The position numbers were made by a program, and so were the translations under genes. Of a DNA stretch of 64,000 bases, positions 8,461-16,560 are shown piece by piece (positions within the stretch are counted from its first letter, which is position 1; each line of letters begins with the position of its first letter). The notes beneath the pieces were generated by a model. The model was not told the DNA's origin. It was given only the letters and a program-made list of their open reading frames with translations, and searched no databases. Source of the stretch: Acidobacteriota bacterium (lineage in GTDB: Bacteria; Acidobacteriota; Vicinamibacteria; Vicinamibacterales; UBA2999); contig JAUYQQ010000008.1 of assembly GCA_030697165.1 (NCBI GenBank), forward strand, positions 253,001 to 317,000, written 5' to 3'.

Positions 8461-9462
8461 GTGACGAAAGCGGTCCGCGTGAGCCTGGCCTATCGGGCCC
8501 CATTCGATTGGGGTGCGCTGATTGGCTTCCTGGCCGCGCGCGCCACGCCTGGGGTGGAGGTGGTCGAAGCAGATGGTTATCGGCGAACCATCGCGATCGA
8601 CGGCCGGGTCGGCACCCTCGCGGTAGGCCTGTCTTCGGCCGCGCCGGCGATCGATTTGGCTATCCGGTTCCCCGACGCTCGCGCGCATGCGCTAATCGTT
8701 GCACGCGTGCGGCGCATGTTCGATCTGGACGGGGATCCCGCAGTTGTCGCCGAGCACCTGGGTGGCGATCCCTGGCTTGGGCCTGTCCTCACACGGCATC
8801 CCGGGCTGCGGACTCCGGGGGCCTGGGACGGGTTCGAGGTGTCGGTGCGCGCCATCCTGGGACAACAGGTGTCGGTGGCGGCGGCCACGACGGTTGCCGG
8901 CCGATTGGCCAGGCGCTTTGGCGGCGTGGTCGAAGGAGCCGACGGCCTCAATCGCCTCTTCCCGGTCCCCGAGCAGTTGGCCGAGGCGCCGATCGAGGAG
9001 GTTGGCGTCATCTCTGCCCGCGCCGGCAGCATTCGCGCCCTTGCCTGCGCAGTCCTGGCTGGGGACGTGCGTTTCAGCAACACGCCGGCTTCGGAGGTGA
9101 CGCGCTCGCTCGAGGCCTTGCGCGGGATCGGCCCCTGGACTGCACAGTACATCGCAATGCGGGCGCTCGGTGACCCCGACGCCTTTCTGGCCGGCGACCT
9201 GATCCTGCGGCAGAGGGCCGGCGGCTGCAGCGCTCGTGAACTCGAACGGCATGCCGAACGCTGGCGTCCGTGGCGGGCGTCGGCGGTGATGCTGATGTGG
9301 CAGGCCGCCACGGACGCGCAGAAGGATATGGACGAGGTCGGGCGGTTGAGGCCAATATCCTTGGATGCGCGTGGCGATCGTCGGCGGGCCCGGGGTGGGC
9401 AAAAGCACCCTCGTAAGGCAGCTGGCCGACCTGTACCACAACGGGGCGTACGGCGAAGGTGA
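8461..9462 (+). CDS. alkA: DNA-3-methyladenine glycosylase II (AlkA)
   Basis: The GTG start gives MTKAVRVSLAYRAPFDWGAL, which aligns with the E. coli AlkA N-terminal domain. The core has DAFE-like GWDGFEVSVRAILGQQVSV, the helix-hairpin-helix LRGIGPWTAQYIAMRALG and the catalytic aspartate in FLAGDLILRQ (equivalent to Asp238). It excises alkylated bases in base-excision repair. The protein is 333 residues, some 50 longer than usual: after RPWRASAVMLMWQA, where the family ends, it runs on in an Arg-rich tail that overlaps the next gene by 98 bases. The tail is either a genuine extension, a lost stop codon, or a sequencing error. Confidence 0.9.
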   Translation: MTKAVRVSLAYRAPFDWGALIGFLAARATPGVEVVEADGYRRTIAIDGRVGTLAVGLSSAAPAIDLAIRFPDARAHALIVARVRRMFDLDGDPAVVAEHLGGDPWLGPVLTRHPGLRTPGAWDGFEVSVRAILGQQVSVAAATTVAGRLARRFGGVVEGADGLNRLFPVPEQLAEAPIEEVGVISARAGSIRALACAVLAGDVRFSNTPASEVTRSLEALRGIGPWTAQYIAMRALGDPDAFLAGDLILRQRAGGCSARELERHAERWRPWRASAVMLMWQAATDAQKDMDEVGRLRPISLDARGDRRRARGGQKHPRKAAGRPVPQRGVRRR

Positions 9463-9976
9463 GAAGGGCGTGTGGGATCCGCGCGTGCTCGAGGACATTG
9501 CCAATGGCGTCAACGCCGTCGGCGTCACCGAGTATTTCGGCCGCCTCTACGACGCCAATTACCAGGACGCCGCGCTGAACGACTCGCCGGCCAAGGTGAT
9601 CTTCTTCGAGGGCGCGCGGATCACGCTCGAGGCGCACATCGCCGAATATCCGCAGGAGCACCACGCGGCCCTGCGCCAGGTGCTGGCCATTGGCGACGCG
9701 TGGTCGCCCGACAAGGTGATCGTGCTGACGTCGAGCACCGACACCATCGAGAAGCACATCCGGCTGCGCAACCGGCCGCACGAAAGCGCCGAGAACATGG
9801 TGCGCCGGTTCCGGCTGATCGACGCGGAGTTCCGCCGGCTCGCGCCGCACTATCCGAACACCATCGTGATCGACCGCGACAGCAAGGAATTCCACGAACG
9901 CGCCGGCCTGGTCGACATCATCACTATGGCGGGCCTGCCGATGTTCACCGAGATCCCCTACCACCGGCTGGATTAG
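9365..9976 (+). CDS. P-loop nucleoside/nucleotide-kinase-like ATPase
   Basis: A 203-aa protein starting MRVAIVGGPGVGKSTLVRQL, a perfect Walker A at residues 7-15. Further motifs include VIFFEGARITLE (Walker-B position) and the Arg-rich RLRNRPHESAENMVRRFRLI, which resembles a lid. The overall pattern is like NadR or deoxynucleoside-kinase-type P-loop kinases, but I cannot assign a substrate. Its first 98 bases lie inside the alkA reading frame. A promoter for the following marR gene begins 17 bases after its stop. Confidence 0.7.
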   Translation: MRVAIVGGPGVGKSTLVRQLADLYHNGAYGEGEKGVWDPRVLEDIANGVNAVGVTEYFGRLYDANYQDAALNDSPAKVIFFEGARITLEAHIAEYPQEHHAALRQVLAIGDAWSPDKVIVLTSSTDTIEKHIRLRNRPHESAENMVRRFRLIDAEFRRLAPHYPNTIVIDRDSKEFHERAGLVDIITMAGLPMFTEIPYHRLD

Positions 9977-9993
9977 GTCTGAATTACGTGTGC

Positions 9994-10031
9994 TTGACAA
10001 TAGGTGTGAAAACACCTACTGTCATGACATG
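9994..10031 (+). promoter_or_regulatory. marR promoter with embedded operator, leaderless start
   Basis: A perfect -35 TTGACA (9994-9999) is followed after 17 bases by TACTGT (10017-10022). Between them lies a perfect inverted repeat TAGGTGT-GAAA-ACACCTA (10001-10018), the place where a repressor would block polymerase. Transcription should begin near 10029, the A of the marR ATG, and no Shine-Dalgarno precedes it. A second palindrome, TGTCATGACA, spans 10020-10029. Confidence 0.7.
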
Positions 10032-10496
10032 TCATCGGCCTTGGCCGCGGAACTGAAGCAGAACAAGCCGTTCGCGAGCCTCAAGGAAGAGGCGGCGCTC
10101 AGCATTGCCCGGACGGCGGCGGTGCTCGACCACCAGGTGGCGCAGGCCCTGAAGGGCCACGCCCTGACGCCGAGCCAGTACAACGTGCTGCGCATCTTGC
10201 GCGGGGCCGGCGCTGCCGGCTTGTGCCGCAACGAGGTCGGCGAGCGCCTGGTGGCCCAGGTGCCTGACGTGACCCGGTTGCTAGACCGGATGGAAGAGAC
10301 CGGCTTGATCTCCCGTCAGCGCAGCGCCGAGGATCGCCGCTACGTGACGACCCGAATTACCCGCAAGGGCCTGGACCTCGTGGACAAGCTCGACAAGCCG
10401 ATGCGCGAGCTGGTGCAAACGCAGCTGGGCCACGTAAGCGAGAAGAGCCTGCGGGCGGTCATCGACGGATTGGCCGAAGTTCGTAAGAAACCCTGA
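10029..10496 (+). CDS. MarR family transcriptional regulator
   Basis: I choose the ATG at 10029, since the longer frame would begin inside the promoter. The 155-aa protein has the MarR winged helix: SQYNVLRILRGAGAAGLC, the recognition region VGERLVAQVPDVTRLLDRME, and the wing SAEDRRYVTTRITRKG with the conserved D-R-R. MarR dimers usually repress their own promoter and a neighbouring gene, and release DNA on binding phenolics or on oxidation. The operator between -35 and -10 suggests autorepression, and the next gene, yceI-like, carries a related palindrome. Confidence 0.9.
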   Translation: MSSALAAELKQNKPFASLKEEAALSIARTAAVLDHQVAQALKGHALTPSQYNVLRILRGAGAAGLCRNEVGERLVAQVPDVTRLLDRMEETGLISRQRSAEDRRYVTTRITRKGLDLVDKLDKPMRELVQTQLGHVSEKSLRAVIDGLAEVRKKP

Positions 10497-10505
10497 GTCC
10501 ATTTT

Positions 10506-10556
10506 TTGCGTCCAATACGTGTTTAAACAATAACTGTTGTAACTTTCGTTCAGGAG
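10506..10556 (+). promoter_or_regulatory. Putative yceI promoter with palindromic operator
   Basis: TTGCGT (10506-10511), a 17-base spacer, then AATAAC (10529-10534). The palindrome TGTTTAAACA (10520-10529) overlaps the spacer and -10; its GTGT...AACA core resembles the operator of the upstream marR gene. AGGAG at 10552-10556 is the ribosome site for the ATG at 10563. Confidence 0.5.
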
Positions 10557-10562
10557 ACCATC

Positions 10563-11108
10563 ATGACTACCGCCATCGCCACCGTTCCCACGCTCAAGAC
10601 CTACAAGATCGACGCGGCCCATTCGGAGGCGACGTTCCAGGTCCGCCACCTGATCACCAAGGTGCGCGGCCGCTTCGCCGAGTTCGACGGCGCCGTCACG
10701 TTCGCTGCCGACGCGCCGGCCAGCTCGTCGGTTGAATTCACCATCCAGACCAAGAGCATCGACACCAGCCAGGCGCAGCGCGACGAGCACCTGCGCTCGG
10801 CCGACTTCTTCGATGTCGAGAAGTTCCCACTGCTGACCTTCAAGAGCACCGCGGTGGCCGCGCGCGGCGACAGCCAGTTCGACGTCACCGGCGACCTGAC
10901 CATCCGCGACGTGACCAAGACCATCACGTTGCCGGTCGCCTACCTCGGCGAAGCCAAGGACCCGTGGGGCAACGCCAAGGTGGCGTTCGAAACGGAGCTC
11001 ACGCTGAACCGCAAGGACTACGGCCTGAATTGGAACGCCGCGCTCGAAACCGGCGGGTTCCTCGTCGGCGACGATGTGAAGGTGAGCCTGTCGATCCAGG
11101 CCGCCTGA
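10563..11108 (+). CDS. YceI family protein
   Basis: A 181-aa YceI-fold protein: starts YKIDAAHSEATFQVRHLITK, has the family's DxxHLRSADFFDVEKFP region, and DLTIRDVTKTITLPV. YceI proteins are lipocalin-like beta-barrels that bind isoprenoid or fatty-acid-like ligands. Most are periplasmic, but this one has no signal peptide, so it is probably cytoplasmic. Linkage of yceI to marR regulators is common, and here the shared palindromes suggest one regulon, perhaps responding to quinones or phenolics (inference). Confidence 0.92.
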   Translation: MTTAIATVPTLKTYKIDAAHSEATFQVRHLITKVRGRFAEFDGAVTFAADAPASSSVEFTIQTKSIDTSQAQRDEHLRSADFFDVEKFPLLTFKSTAVAARGDSQFDVTGDLTIRDVTKTITLPVAYLGEAKDPWGNAKVAFETELTLNRKDYGLNWNAALETGGFLVGDDVKVSLSIQAA

Positions 11109-11209
11109 TGCTCGGGGGCCCGGCGTTTGTCATTCGTTGTCTTGCGCAGGCAACGCCGGGCTTCACGGAGGTGCGCCGAACAGTAGAATGACCACGCCAA
11201 GGAGTGGCC

Positions 11210-13804
11210 ATGTTGAAACTGTTCGTGTTGCTTATCGGTACCATCCTGCTCACGGGTCCGGCGATCTCCGCCCAGGCTCCCGCGCAGCCACAGCGTCCCG
11301 CTGCCCTGCAGTCCATCGAGGACCGCACCACCGGCATGAAGAAGATGGACGGCTACTTCCCGCTGTACTGGGATGAACGCACCGGCTCCATGTATTTGGA
11401 GATCTCGCGGTTCGACACCGAGTTCCTGTTCTCGACCGGCCTCTCGGCCGGTCTCGGCTCGAACGACATCGGTCTCGACCGCGGCACCGGCCGCGGCGGC
11501 GGGCGCCTGGTTTACTTCGAGCGCGTCGGTCCGCGCGTGATGCTGGTGCAACCGAACCAGTCGTTCCGCTCCAGCAGCAAGAACCCGCTCGAAGTGAAAT
11601 CGGTCGCCGAATCGTTCGCCAAGTCCACGCTGTGGGGGTTCGCCGTGATAGCCGAGTCCGGCGGAAGCGTGCTCGTGGATGCCACCGATTTCTTCCTGCG
11701 CGACGTGGCCGGCGCCGCCGGCAGCCTGCGCCCCGGCAACTACCGCCTTGACCGCACCCGCAGCGCTTTCTACCTGCCCAACACCCGCAACTTCCCGATG
11801 AACACCGAAGTCGACATGACGCTGACGTTCGTCAACGAACCGACTGGCGGCGGTGGCGGCGGCGGTCCCACCCAGGGCCCGGCGCCGATTGCGCCTCCGG
11901 GCGCTGGTGGTAGCGGTGGTGGCGGCGGCTTTGGCGGCGGCCTCTTTTCCGGCTCCGTGGCCAGCGTGACACCCTCGCCGAACGAGGTCACGCTTCGCGA
12001 GCACGCCTCGTTCGTGCAGCTGCCCGACAACAACTACACGCCTCGCCACGACGACCCGCGCGCCGGCTACGGCGGCGCGACGTTCGTGGATTTCAGCCAG
12101 CCGATCAGCGAGCCGATCCAGTTCCGGCTCATCCGCCGCCATCGCCTGCAGAAGAAGGATCCCACCGCCGCAATCAGCGAGCCGGTGAAGCCAATCCAGT
12201 ACTGGGTTGATTCCGGCGCGCCCGAAGACGTCAGGAAGGCGCTGATCGAAGGCGCGATGTGGTGGGATGCGGCGTTCCAGGCCGCCGGCTTCCGCAACGC
12301 GTTCAAGGTGGACGTGCTGCCCGAGGGCGCCGACCCGATGGACATCCGCTACAACATGATCAACTGGGTCCACCGCTCGACCCGCGGCTGGAGCATGGGC
12401 GGCTCGGTGTCGGATCCACGCACCGGCGAGATCATCAAGGCCACCGTCACGCTCGGCTCGCTGCGCGATCGCCAGGACTACATGATCTTCGAGGGCCTGC
12501 TGTCGCCGTATGCGAACGGCACCGAACGCCCGGCGGTCCTCTACGAGACCGCCCTGCAGCGCATCCGCCAGTTGTCGGCGCACGAGGTTGGGCACACCCT
12601 CGGCATCGGCCACAACTACTACAACAGCAGCAAGGGCTGGATCTCGGTGATGGACTATCCGGTCGCCCTCGCCGAGCTGAAAGAGGACGGCACGATCGAT
12701 CTCTCGCGTGCCTACCACCAGAACATCGGCGAGTGGGACAAGGTGGCCATCAACTGGGGCTACCGCGAGTTTCCCAATCGCGCCGAAGACGCGGCGGCGC
12801 TGCTGAAGATCCAGAACGACGCCTGGGCGGCGGACCTGCGCTACTTCACCAACCAGGACATCAGCATCCACCCCAATGCCGACCAGTGGACCAACGGCGC
12901 CAACCAGACCGACGAGCTGACCCGCTTGATGAAGGTCCGGCGCGCCGCGCTCGATCGCATCGGCACCAACACCATCCGCACCGGTGTGCCCACTGTGATG
13001 ATCGAAGAACCACTGGTGCCGATCTACATGTACCACCGCTACGCCGTCGAAAGCACCTCATCGTCGATTGGCGGCCAGGACTTCGTTTACGCGATGCGAG
13101 ACGATGGCCGCACGCCGGTGAGCTGGGTGTCGGGCGAAGCGCAGCGCAAGGCGATTGACGCGCTGACCGCGACGCTCAAGCCGTCGGAGCTGACCATCCC
13201 GAAGCGCATCCTCGACCTGATTCCGCCGCGGCCGCCAGGCTACCCCTCGCACCGCGAGCTGTTCCCGCGCACCACCGGCGAGGGCTTCGATCCCGTGAAC
13301 CCCGCGTCGATCGCCGCCGACGTCACGATTGGCTTCATGCTCCAGACCGACCGCGCCGCGCGCATGGTCACCCAGTCCGCCGTCGATCAGTCGCTGCCCG
13401 GATTGGGTGAGGTGATTGACCGGCTGGTGAGGGCCACGTTCGACGCGCCGACGTCGGGCACTTATGAAGCGGAGGTCCGGCGCGCCACCGAACGCGTGCT
13501 GGTCGACCGCCTGATGTGGCTGGCGAGCGCGGCGCCCAACGCCCAGGTGCGGGCGATCGCGTCTCTCAAGCTCGATCGGCTTCGGGCGCGGGCGGCCAAT
13601 GTCGGGCCGGCCGCCGCGGGTTCGCAGGCTGAATCGGAGCGCGCCCATCGCTTGATGATGGCCGCTGACATCAAGCGCTTCATCGAGCGGCCAGTGAACG
13701 ATCAGCTCTCGGGGCGGATTATGCCGCCATCGCCGGCGCCCCCCGGCGCGCCGATCGGCGACGAACCGCTGGAGTGGCTCGCGCGGCCGCCGTACAAGCA
13801 CTAG
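11210..13804 (+). CDS. Secreted zinc-dependent metalloprotease, DUF5117/DUF4953 type
   Basis: The ATG at 11210 follows GGAG with 5-base spacing and opens a signal peptide (MLKLFVLLIGTILLTGPAIS, then AQA). The 864-aa product has a DUF5117-like N-terminal half, a Gly-rich linker at about residues 205-245 (runs of GGGGGG), and a gluzincin or metzincin-like catalytic core with HEVGHTLGIGH near residue 458, a HExxHxxGxxH site. The C-terminal third is helical (DUF4953-like) and ends with a Pro-rich tail. Proteins of this type are widespread in Acidobacteriota and Bacteroidota and are thought to act outside the cytoplasm; natural substrates are unknown. Confidence 0.9.
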   Translation: MLKLFVLLIGTILLTGPAISAQAPAQPQRPAALQSIEDRTTGMKKMDGYFPLYWDERTGSMYLEISRFDTEFLFSTGLSAGLGSNDIGLDRGTGRGGGRLVYFERVGPRVMLVQPNQSFRSSSKNPLEVKSVAESFAKSTLWGFAVIAESGGSVLVDATDFFLRDVAGAAGSLRPGNYRLDRTRSAFYLPNTRNFPMNTEVDMTLTFVNEPTGGGGGGGPTQGPAPIAPPGAGGSGGGGGFGGGLFSGSVASVTPSPNEVTLREHASFVQLPDNNYTPRHDDPRAGYGGATFVDFSQPISEPIQFRLIRRHRLQKKDPTAAISEPVKPIQYWVDSGAPEDVRKALIEGAMWWDAAFQAAGFRNAFKVDVLPEGADPMDIRYNMINWVHRSTRGWSMGGSVSDPRTGEIIKATVTLGSLRDRQDYMIFEGLLSPYANGTERPAVLYETALQRIRQLSAHEVGHTLGIGHNYYNSSKGWISVMDYPVALAELKEDGTIDLSRAYHQNIGEWDKVAINWGYREFPNRAEDAAALLKIQNDAWAADLRYFTNQDISIHPNADQWTNGANQTDELTRLMKVRRAALDRIGTNTIRTGVPTVMIEEPLVPIYMYHRYAVESTSSSIGGQDFVYAMRDDGRTPVSWVSGEAQRKAIDALTATLKPSELTIPKRILDLIPPRPPGYPSHRELFPRTTGEGFDPVNPASIAADVTIGFMLQTDRAARMVTQSAVDQSLPGLGEVIDRLVRATFDAPTSGTYEAEVRRATERVLVDRLMWLASAAPNAQVRAIASLKLDRLRARAANVGPAAAGSQAESERAHRLMMAADIKRFIERPVNDQLSGRIMPPSPAPPGAPIGDEPLEWLARPPYKH

Positions 13805-13815
13805 TGATGGTTCGC

Positions 13816-13843
13816 GGGGACGCCCTCTGCAGGGGGGCGTCCT
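13816..13843 (+). terminator. Hairpin after the metalloprotease gene
   Basis: GGACGCCC (13818-13825) pairs with GGGCGTCC (13835-13842) around a CTCTGCAGG-type loop, 14 bases after the stop codon. No strong T-run follows, so it may be a weak or factor-assisted terminator. Confidence 0.5.
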
Positions 13844-14027
13844 CGTCGAATTGACGGCATTGAGCAAGACTCGCTCCCCGCCAACGGCCGTCCAAAGGGG
13901 TGCGGCAGATACATAACAAAAAACTAATTTATTCGAGTTAACTATCTATTTGTCTATCGGCCGCAGCGCTCGCTACATTGACCTCGTCACAGCGGCTGGT
14001 TCACCAGCCAGAGGGGACGAGGGCACC
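13844..14027. other. Intergenic region with an AT-rich island
   Basis: No gene seen. An AT-rich stretch at about 13905-13955 stands out against the GC-rich background and probably carries promoter elements for the small downstream frame; TTGACC occurs at 13977-13982. I cannot assign a definite -35/-10 pair. Confidence 0.4.
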
Positions 14028-14168
14028 ATGATCTACTTCGGTCAACATTTTGACAGCGATCAGCCGGGCAGCAGCAAGCGAAAGACGCCGCTCACCAGCC
14101 CGGCCAACCAGCCGCGCGCCGCCGTGCGGGTGGTGACGACTGGCCGGCGGCCCGAGGGCGCGGCGTAA
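14028..14168 (+). CDS. 46-aa hypothetical small protein
   Basis: ATG at 14028 with a purine-rich GAGGGGACGAGGG upstream, giving MIYFGQHFDSDQPGSSKRKT and then a Pro/Arg/Ala-rich basic tail ending RRPEGAA. There is no hydrophobic segment and no motif I recognise. It is supported only by the ribosome-site-like sequence and the AT-rich region upstream; it may not be a gene. Confidence 0.3.
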   Translation: MIYFGQHFDSDQPGSSKRKTPLTSPANQPRAAVRVVTTGRRPEGAA

Positions 14169-14198
14169 CCGCGGGTGCGGCTGAGCGGGGGCTGGCGG

Positions 14199-14501
14199 TC
14201 AGAACTTTTCGGGTCGAAGGACCGCGACCTCGCCGATGTACAGGATCATGGCGTAGTTGTCGTAATAGCGCGTCTGGAGCATGGCCGCAATCGCATCGGC
14301 GACGCCGGCCTGGCACACCACTTCGATCCGAATATTGGCACTCGGCGTCCAACTGGCGTTGCGGACGCCGCGGCCGCCCTTACCGCGCGCGTCGGTGATG
14401 GTGTAGCCGGACGCACCCAGCCGTTGAATCTCGCCAACCAACTCGTGCTCCAGTGCGGCTTCGGTAACGATGGTCACCAGCTTGCGATGTTCCACGGACA
14501 T
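14199..14501 (-). CDS. sbtB: PII-like signalling protein SbtB
   Basis: A 100-aa PII-fold protein starting MSVEHRKLVTIVTEAALEHE; the conserved T-loop region is GYTITDARGKGGRG, and the C-terminal strand YAMILYIGEVAVLRPEKF is typical of SbtB. In cyanobacteria SbtB binds adenine nucleotides, including cAMP, and controls the bicarbonate transporter SbtA. This copy stops at RPEKF and lacks the C-terminal redox loop (CGPxGC) of many cyanobacterial forms. It starts 7 bases after the sbtA stop, with GGGAGGAT overlapping the end of sbtA, so the two are co-translated. Confidence 0.85.
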   Translation of the reverse strand: MSVEHRKLVTIVTEAALEHELVGEIQRLGASGYTITDARGKGGRGVRNASWTPSANIRIEVVCQAGVADAIAAMLQTRYYDNYAMILYIGEVAVLRPEKF

Positions 14502-14508
14502 GGTGTGG

Positions 14509-15456
14509 TCATCCTCCCAGGCGATAAAGGTACTCGGCAAACCGGTGGTAGAGGGGAATGCCGACCACGATATTGAAAGGAAAGGTGATCCCCAGGGAGG
14601 CGGCCAGCGACAGCGCCGGATTGGCCTCGGGTACCGACAGGCGCATGGCGGCGGGCACCGCGATGTACGACGCACTCGCCATCAGGGTCGCCAGCAGCGC
14701 CGTTCCTCCCACCGACAGCCCCATCCCCCACCCCAACCCGGCGCCACGGGCGCCGGCGACCAGCGGCATGGCAATGCCGAACACAACCAGAAACGCGCCA
14801 TGGCGGCGGAGGCTCCCGGCCTGGCCGGCGGCTATCAGGCCCATTTCAAGCAGGAACAGGGCGAGCACGCCCTTGAACAGATCCATAAACAGGGGCTCGA
14901 CTGGCCTGATGCCCTCGGCGCCGGCGACCCAGCCAATGATTAACCCGCCGAGCAGCAGCACGATGCTCTTGCCCAGCAGGACTTCGCGCGCGATCGGCCG
15001 CCAGGGCGCGTTGCGGTCGATGCCTCGCGCCAACAAAATTCCCACGACGATGGCGGGCATCTCCAGCAGCACCAGGAACACGGCGACGTATCCCTCAAAA
15101 GCGACCTGCCGACTGGCCAGATAGGCGACGGCCACCGCGTACGTTCCAACGCTCACCGAGCCGTAGTGCGCGGCAATCGAGGCCGCATCGGCCCTCGCCA
15201 GGCGGCCTGCGATCCGCAGGACCGGGTAGGCCGCCAGCGGCAGCAGGACGCCCATCAGGACCACCACCAACATCTGCGGCAACAGCGCGCCAAACGGCTG
15301 CGCCGCCAGCTCGACGCCGCCCTTCAGGCCGATGGTCAGCAGCAGCAGGATGGTCAGGAAGTCGTAGATGGCCGGCGGCAGCCGCAAGTCGGCGCGCAGC
15401 AGGCCGGCGGTGAGGCCCAGCAGGAAGAACAGGACGACCGGATCGAGTGTGGTCAT
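14509..15456 (-). CDS. sbtA: SbtA-type sodium-dependent bicarbonate transporter
   Basis: A 315-aa membrane protein of the SbtA (DUF897) family with about ten hydrophobic helices in two inverted halves. Family signatures are ADLRLPPAIYDFLTILLLLT near the N-terminus, GLKGGVELA, YGSVSVGTYAVAVAYL and, in the second half, LMASASYIAVPAAMRLSVPE. SbtA imports bicarbonate with sodium; the Ser-rich motifs that hold the substrate (GSVS and SASYIAVP) are present. A GTG nine bases upstream is an alternative start. A PII-like SbtB follows, and a LysR gene is divergent. Outside cyanobacteria this pair probably serves anaplerotic carbon supply or pH and inorganic-carbon homeostasis (inference). Confidence 0.88.
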   Translation of the reverse strand: MTTLDPVVLFFLLGLTAGLLRADLRLPPAIYDFLTILLLLTIGLKGGVELAAQPFGALLPQMLVVVLMGVLLPLAAYPVLRIAGRLARADAASIAAHYGSVSVGTYAVAVAYLASRQVAFEGYVAVFLVLLEMPAIVVGILLARGIDRNAPWRPIAREVLLGKSIVLLLGGLIIGWVAGAEGIRPVEPLFMDLFKGVLALFLLEMGLIAAGQAGSLRRHGAFLVVFGIAMPLVAGARGAGLGWGMGLSVGGTALLATLMASASYIAVPAAMRLSVPEANPALSLAASLGITFPFNIVVGIPLYHRFAEYLYRLGG

Positions 15457-15495
15457 GCTGATCACGCCACAGGATCAGGCCTTGGCGGAGCGCAA

Positions 15496-15523
15496 TGCCA
15501 ATAGATAGTCGTTATCGGTGGCA
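15496..15523. promoter_or_regulatory. Candidate LysR operator between sbtA and the LysR gene
   Basis: An imperfect 28-base palindrome with outer arms TGCCA (15496-15500) and TGGCA (15519-15523), containing GATA and TATC inner arms. It sits in the 184-base gap between the divergent sbtA and lysR genes, 40 bases upstream of sbtA. Confidence 0.5.
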
Positions 15524-15640
15524 TCGCTTTGTCCTCAGGCGAGGCCGGCAAGGCGCCTGGCCGACGAACCGGTCAAGGCAAACCCTCCATATAACAAATC
15601 CGATCGAGAGGGCCGCGGCTGAAGGCCTAAACTATAGACC

Positions 15641-16558
15641 GTGACGGTCCCCGAGTCCACTCTCTGGCTTAATTACCATCACCTGCTCTACTTCTGGACC
15701 GTGGTCCAGGAAGGCGGCGTGTCGAAGGCCGCGGTCAAGCTGCGCCTGTCACAGCCCACCATCAGCGCCCAGGTCCGCCTGCTCGAGGAGTCGCTGGGCG
15801 AGCGGCTGTTCCAGAGGCAGGGCCGGACCCTGGCACTGACCGAGACTGGCCGCATCGTCTACCGGCACGCCGACGAGATCTTTGGTATCGGTCGTGAACT
15901 GGTTGAAACCCTGCGCGGCCGGCCGCCGGGCCGGCCCATGCAGTTGGCGGTCGGCGTGGCGAACGCCGTGCCGAAGCTGATCGTCTGCCACCTGCTGCGA
16001 CCGACGGCGCACCTGTCACCACCGCTGCACCTGATGTGCCGTGAGGACAGCGTTGAACAACTCGTGGCCGACCTGGCGCTGCATAGCGTCGACCTCGTGA
16101 TTGCCGATTCCCCGGCACCGTCGCACCTTCGCGTGAAGGTTTTCAATCACTTGCTGGGCGAGTCGGATACCGCGTTCTTTGCGCCCGCGGCCCTCGCCGC
16201 CCGGCTGCGTCGGCGTTTCCCGGAGTCGCTGCAGGAGGTGCCGATGGTGCTGCCCTCGGTCGATACCGCGGCTCGCCGCAGCCTCAACGCCTGGTTCGAC
16301 GCCGCCGGGTTGCGGCCACGCATCGTCGCGGAGTTCGAGGACACGGCGCTGATGAAGGCGTTCGCGCACGATACGGGTGCCGTCTTTCCCGCGCCGGTGG
16401 TGATCGCGAAGGACATCGGCCGCATCTACGGGGTGCGTGCCATCGGCCTGACCGGTGCCGTGCGCGAACACTACTACGCGATCTCGGCAGAAAGGCGATT
16501 GAAGCACCCCGGGGTGTTGGCCATCACCGCGGCGGCGCGCGACGGACTGTTCAAGTAG
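15641..16558 (+). CDS. LysR family regulator, NhaR-like
   Basis: A GTG-started 305-aa protein. The first 60 residues form the LysR winged helix and read like NhaR: LNYHHLLYFWTVVQEGGVSK, then LSQPTISAQVRLLEESLGE. A periplasmic-binding-protein-like effector domain follows (about residues 95-300). NhaR activates the sodium/proton antiporter gene nhaA in response to sodium. Here the divergent target is a sodium-dependent bicarbonate transporter, so a sodium- or carbon-sensing role is a reasonable inference. It is convergent with the next gene, whose stop lies 2 bases away. Confidence 0.88.
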   Translation: MTVPESTLWLNYHHLLYFWTVVQEGGVSKAAVKLRLSQPTISAQVRLLEESLGERLFQRQGRTLALTETGRIVYRHADEIFGIGRELVETLRGRPPGRPMQLAVGVANAVPKLIVCHLLRPTAHLSPPLHLMCREDSVEQLVADLALHSVDLVIADSPAPSHLRVKVFNHLLGESDTAFFAPAALAARLRRRFPESLQEVPMVLPSVDTAARRSLNAWFDAAGLRPRIVAEFEDTALMKAFAHDTGAVFPAPVVIAKDIGRIYGVRAIGLTGAVREHYYAISAERRLKHPGVLAITAAARDGLFK

Positions 16559-16560
16559 GT

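Noticed and set aside
11018-13036. A 672-residue minus-strand open frame
   Set aside because: Antisense to the secreted metalloprotease, which has a signal peptide and a zinc motif; the reverse frame has neither.
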